A stretch of DNA of 64,000 nt from the NCBI GenBank assembly GCA_025345505.1, contig JANVCC010000072.1:1838451-1902450 (forward strand). The letters are read 5' to 3'. Under the pieces are notes generated by a model. The model saw only the letters and a list, made by a program, of their open reading frames with translations, had not been told where the DNA came from and did no database searches. Positions 62,807 through 64,000 of the stretch are shown here, in pieces. This DNA comes from Todiramphus chloris collaris. Its lineage: Eukaryota > Chordata > Aves > Coraciiformes > Alcedinidae. A program made the position numbers and the translations under genes. The stretch's first letter is position 1; every line of letters begins with the position of its first letter.

Positions 62807-62902
62807 CTGAAAAAAAGGTAATCGCAGGACGGATCCCAGATGTAGTCATTGAAAAGCGACACTCGGAAGTCACACGCAGTACAGCGTAGTTGGTCGCACG
62901 TT
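62807..62902 (-). CDS. CFAP418: CFAP418 penultimate coding exon
   Basis: The 96-base exon lies between the acceptor TTTTTTGAGCAG| and the donor TTCAG|GTATGT. The minus strand reads (R)[14 protein letters not shown], then [15 protein letters not shown](R), the most recognisable block of CFAP418, with its CxxC pair and the CDYLFFR end. Both flanking introns are phase 2, so the exon keeps frame with its neighbours. The paired cysteines here and in the last exon look like metal ligands, but zinc binding is my inference. A search for long open frames would miss this exon because it is only 32 codons. Confidence 0.94.
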
Positions 62903-63708
62903 CTGCTCAAAAAAGAACAGAAAGCTCCAAGAGCTTATTACAATCAGAGAAGCTACACAGATCCTAACTATTTTACAGTACAGTGCTCACTCAGAAATAC
63001 TAGAAGAAAGGTTACCCTGTAACCTTCATTTTTTTACATCTCTGGCACATTCACTATGGCCAATGTTTTGCCTGGATGGCCAGGTTTGTTTTTACAGGTT
63101 CCCAACCCCACGGAACACATAAAATAAACCGATACTGTCTCGATATATTCTCTTTGGTCCTCCTCACCCAGCAGGTGACCAGCATTCAAACAGGCATCAA
63201 GTGCATAATTACTACAAAAAGTCCCACATGGAAATGCAATAATGTTCTACAGGACTTTGGGGATAAATCTTTACAGTACCTCTCCTACTAAGTTCAGCTG
63301 CAGCTGCAAAGCACTGTGGCTATTTTCAGTTCAGGCTCTGGGACAATCTAAAGCAGCCCACTGATTTAAGTCACATACTCAGCATCTCATAGAAAGCTGA
63401 AGAGAGGCAGGGGAAAATAACAATATTCCACAACAGCTATTTCCCTCACTACCTGTTACTGATTTTTGGAGTCTTGTGTCTCATTTACATGCATCTTGCG
63501 ATGCATCAAACGAACAAAAGTTCCAGTGGTCAACAACAGAGGACTGGAAGGAACCAGCTGACTCAACTGCAGTCCCAGGCAGCCACATGTTTAGGTGAAT
63601 ATAAGGCTGTCCTGTCCCGTTGGAATGCAGAGCCACCACAGAAGCATAGTTGTGACTATAGGAATGATAAAGCAAGTAGAACTTTTTTTTTCTTTTCACA
63701 TTCCCTAC
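62903..63708 (-). other. CFAP418: CFAP418 intron
   Basis: The minus strand donor AAAAAG|GTAGGG at its start and the acceptor GAGCAG| at its end bound about 0.8 kb of unremarkable sequence. Confidence 0.85.
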
Positions 63709-63774
63709 CTTTTTGAAACATTTGTTCCTATGCCACATGGTGAAGCACTTCCACCCAGGTACACTGGACAGCAT
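63709..63774 (-). CDS. CFAP418: CFAP418 internal coding exon (most upstream one in the window)
   Basis: The 66-base exon on the minus strand encodes CCPVYLGGSASPCGIGTNVSK plus the first two bases of the next Arg codon. This matches the conserved CFAP418 segment with PVYLGGS and CGIGTN. The acceptor is ATATAG|A with a good branch-point-like TTCTAAC about 20 bases before it. The pyrimidine tract is poor. An in-frame TAA lies just upstream, so the exon cannot extend further. The N-terminal half of the protein (roughly 100 residues, by the human length of 207) is encoded beyond the window edge, making the gene partial here. Confidence 0.88.
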
Positions 63775-64000
63775 CTATATGGATTTCGTTAGAACTATTA
63801 AACGACAGCAAAGCATTTTGGAGAAAGCAGTGCAATGCTTCTCCTACTTTAACAGCATGGTACTTCTAAAATAATTGTTATTAAATATAGACAAAGCATA
63901 CAAATGCTTGCAAACCACAGAACTAAAAAAACATCCATTACCAAGGTGTTCAAAGAAAAACTCTACGACAACCACTCTCTATACCAATATATATAGGACT
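63775..64000 (-). other. CFAP418: CFAP418 intron, cut by the window end
   Basis: No further exon is seen in these bases on the minus strand. The intron continues outside the window. Confidence 0.7.

Noticed and set aside
1-64000. CRISPR arrays, operons, prophage, toxin or defence systems
   Set aside because: The window is vertebrate nuclear DNA. The only tandem repeats are simple sequence, a minisatellite and one 65-bp duplication.

Overview
This window is vertebrate nuclear DNA, almost certainly from a bird. The evidence is sparse genes with GT-AG introns, one dense CpG island, several CR1 LINE fragments ending in the ATTCTRTG-type 3' repeat, and LTR fragments with a TGTCCTGGTTT-like start. 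Nothing bacterial, phage or plasmid-like is present. The species cannot be fixed from sequence alone.

Two protein-coding genes can be supported. PLEKHF2 (Phafin2, an endosomal PH-FYVE protein) lies on the + strand. Its CpG-island promoter and a probable untranslated first exon lie near 9.9-11.1 kb. A 17.9 kb intron follows, and then the whole 249-codon reading frame sits in one exon at 28096-28845. The 3' UTR probably ends near 30.44-30.52 kb. The last three coding exons of CFAP418 (C8orf37, a photoreceptor and ciliary protein) lie on the - strand at 63709-63774, 62807-62902 and 60795-60954. They are too short to stand out as open reading frames, but they splice in frame into the conserved cysteine-rich C-terminal half. 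The N-terminal half lies beyond base 64000. The tail-to-tail order PLEKHF2 > < CFAP418 matches human 8q22.1.

Layout: 1-6994 is flank without a recognisable gene; 6995-7735 is an LTR-like repeat; 7736-9859 is flank; 9860-11110 is the promoter island; 10173-28081 is the PLEKHF2 intron with CR1 copies near 19.4 and 22.8 kb; 28082 to about 30515 is the coding and 3' UTR exon. About 30.5-56.7 kb is intergenic and holds a poly-C run, a 13-bp minisatellite with an assembly gap, a perfect 65-bp tandem duplication, two CR1 3' ends and a second, inverted LTR. About 56.7-64 kb is the 3' part of CFAP418, possibly with a 4 kb 3' UTR.

The two genes are not known to work in one pathway; their closeness is conserved synteny. 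I found no convincing undescribed biological system. The most useful observations are the unannotated CFAP418 exons, the possible multi-donor and bidirectional PLEKHF2 promoter, and several recently changed repeats.
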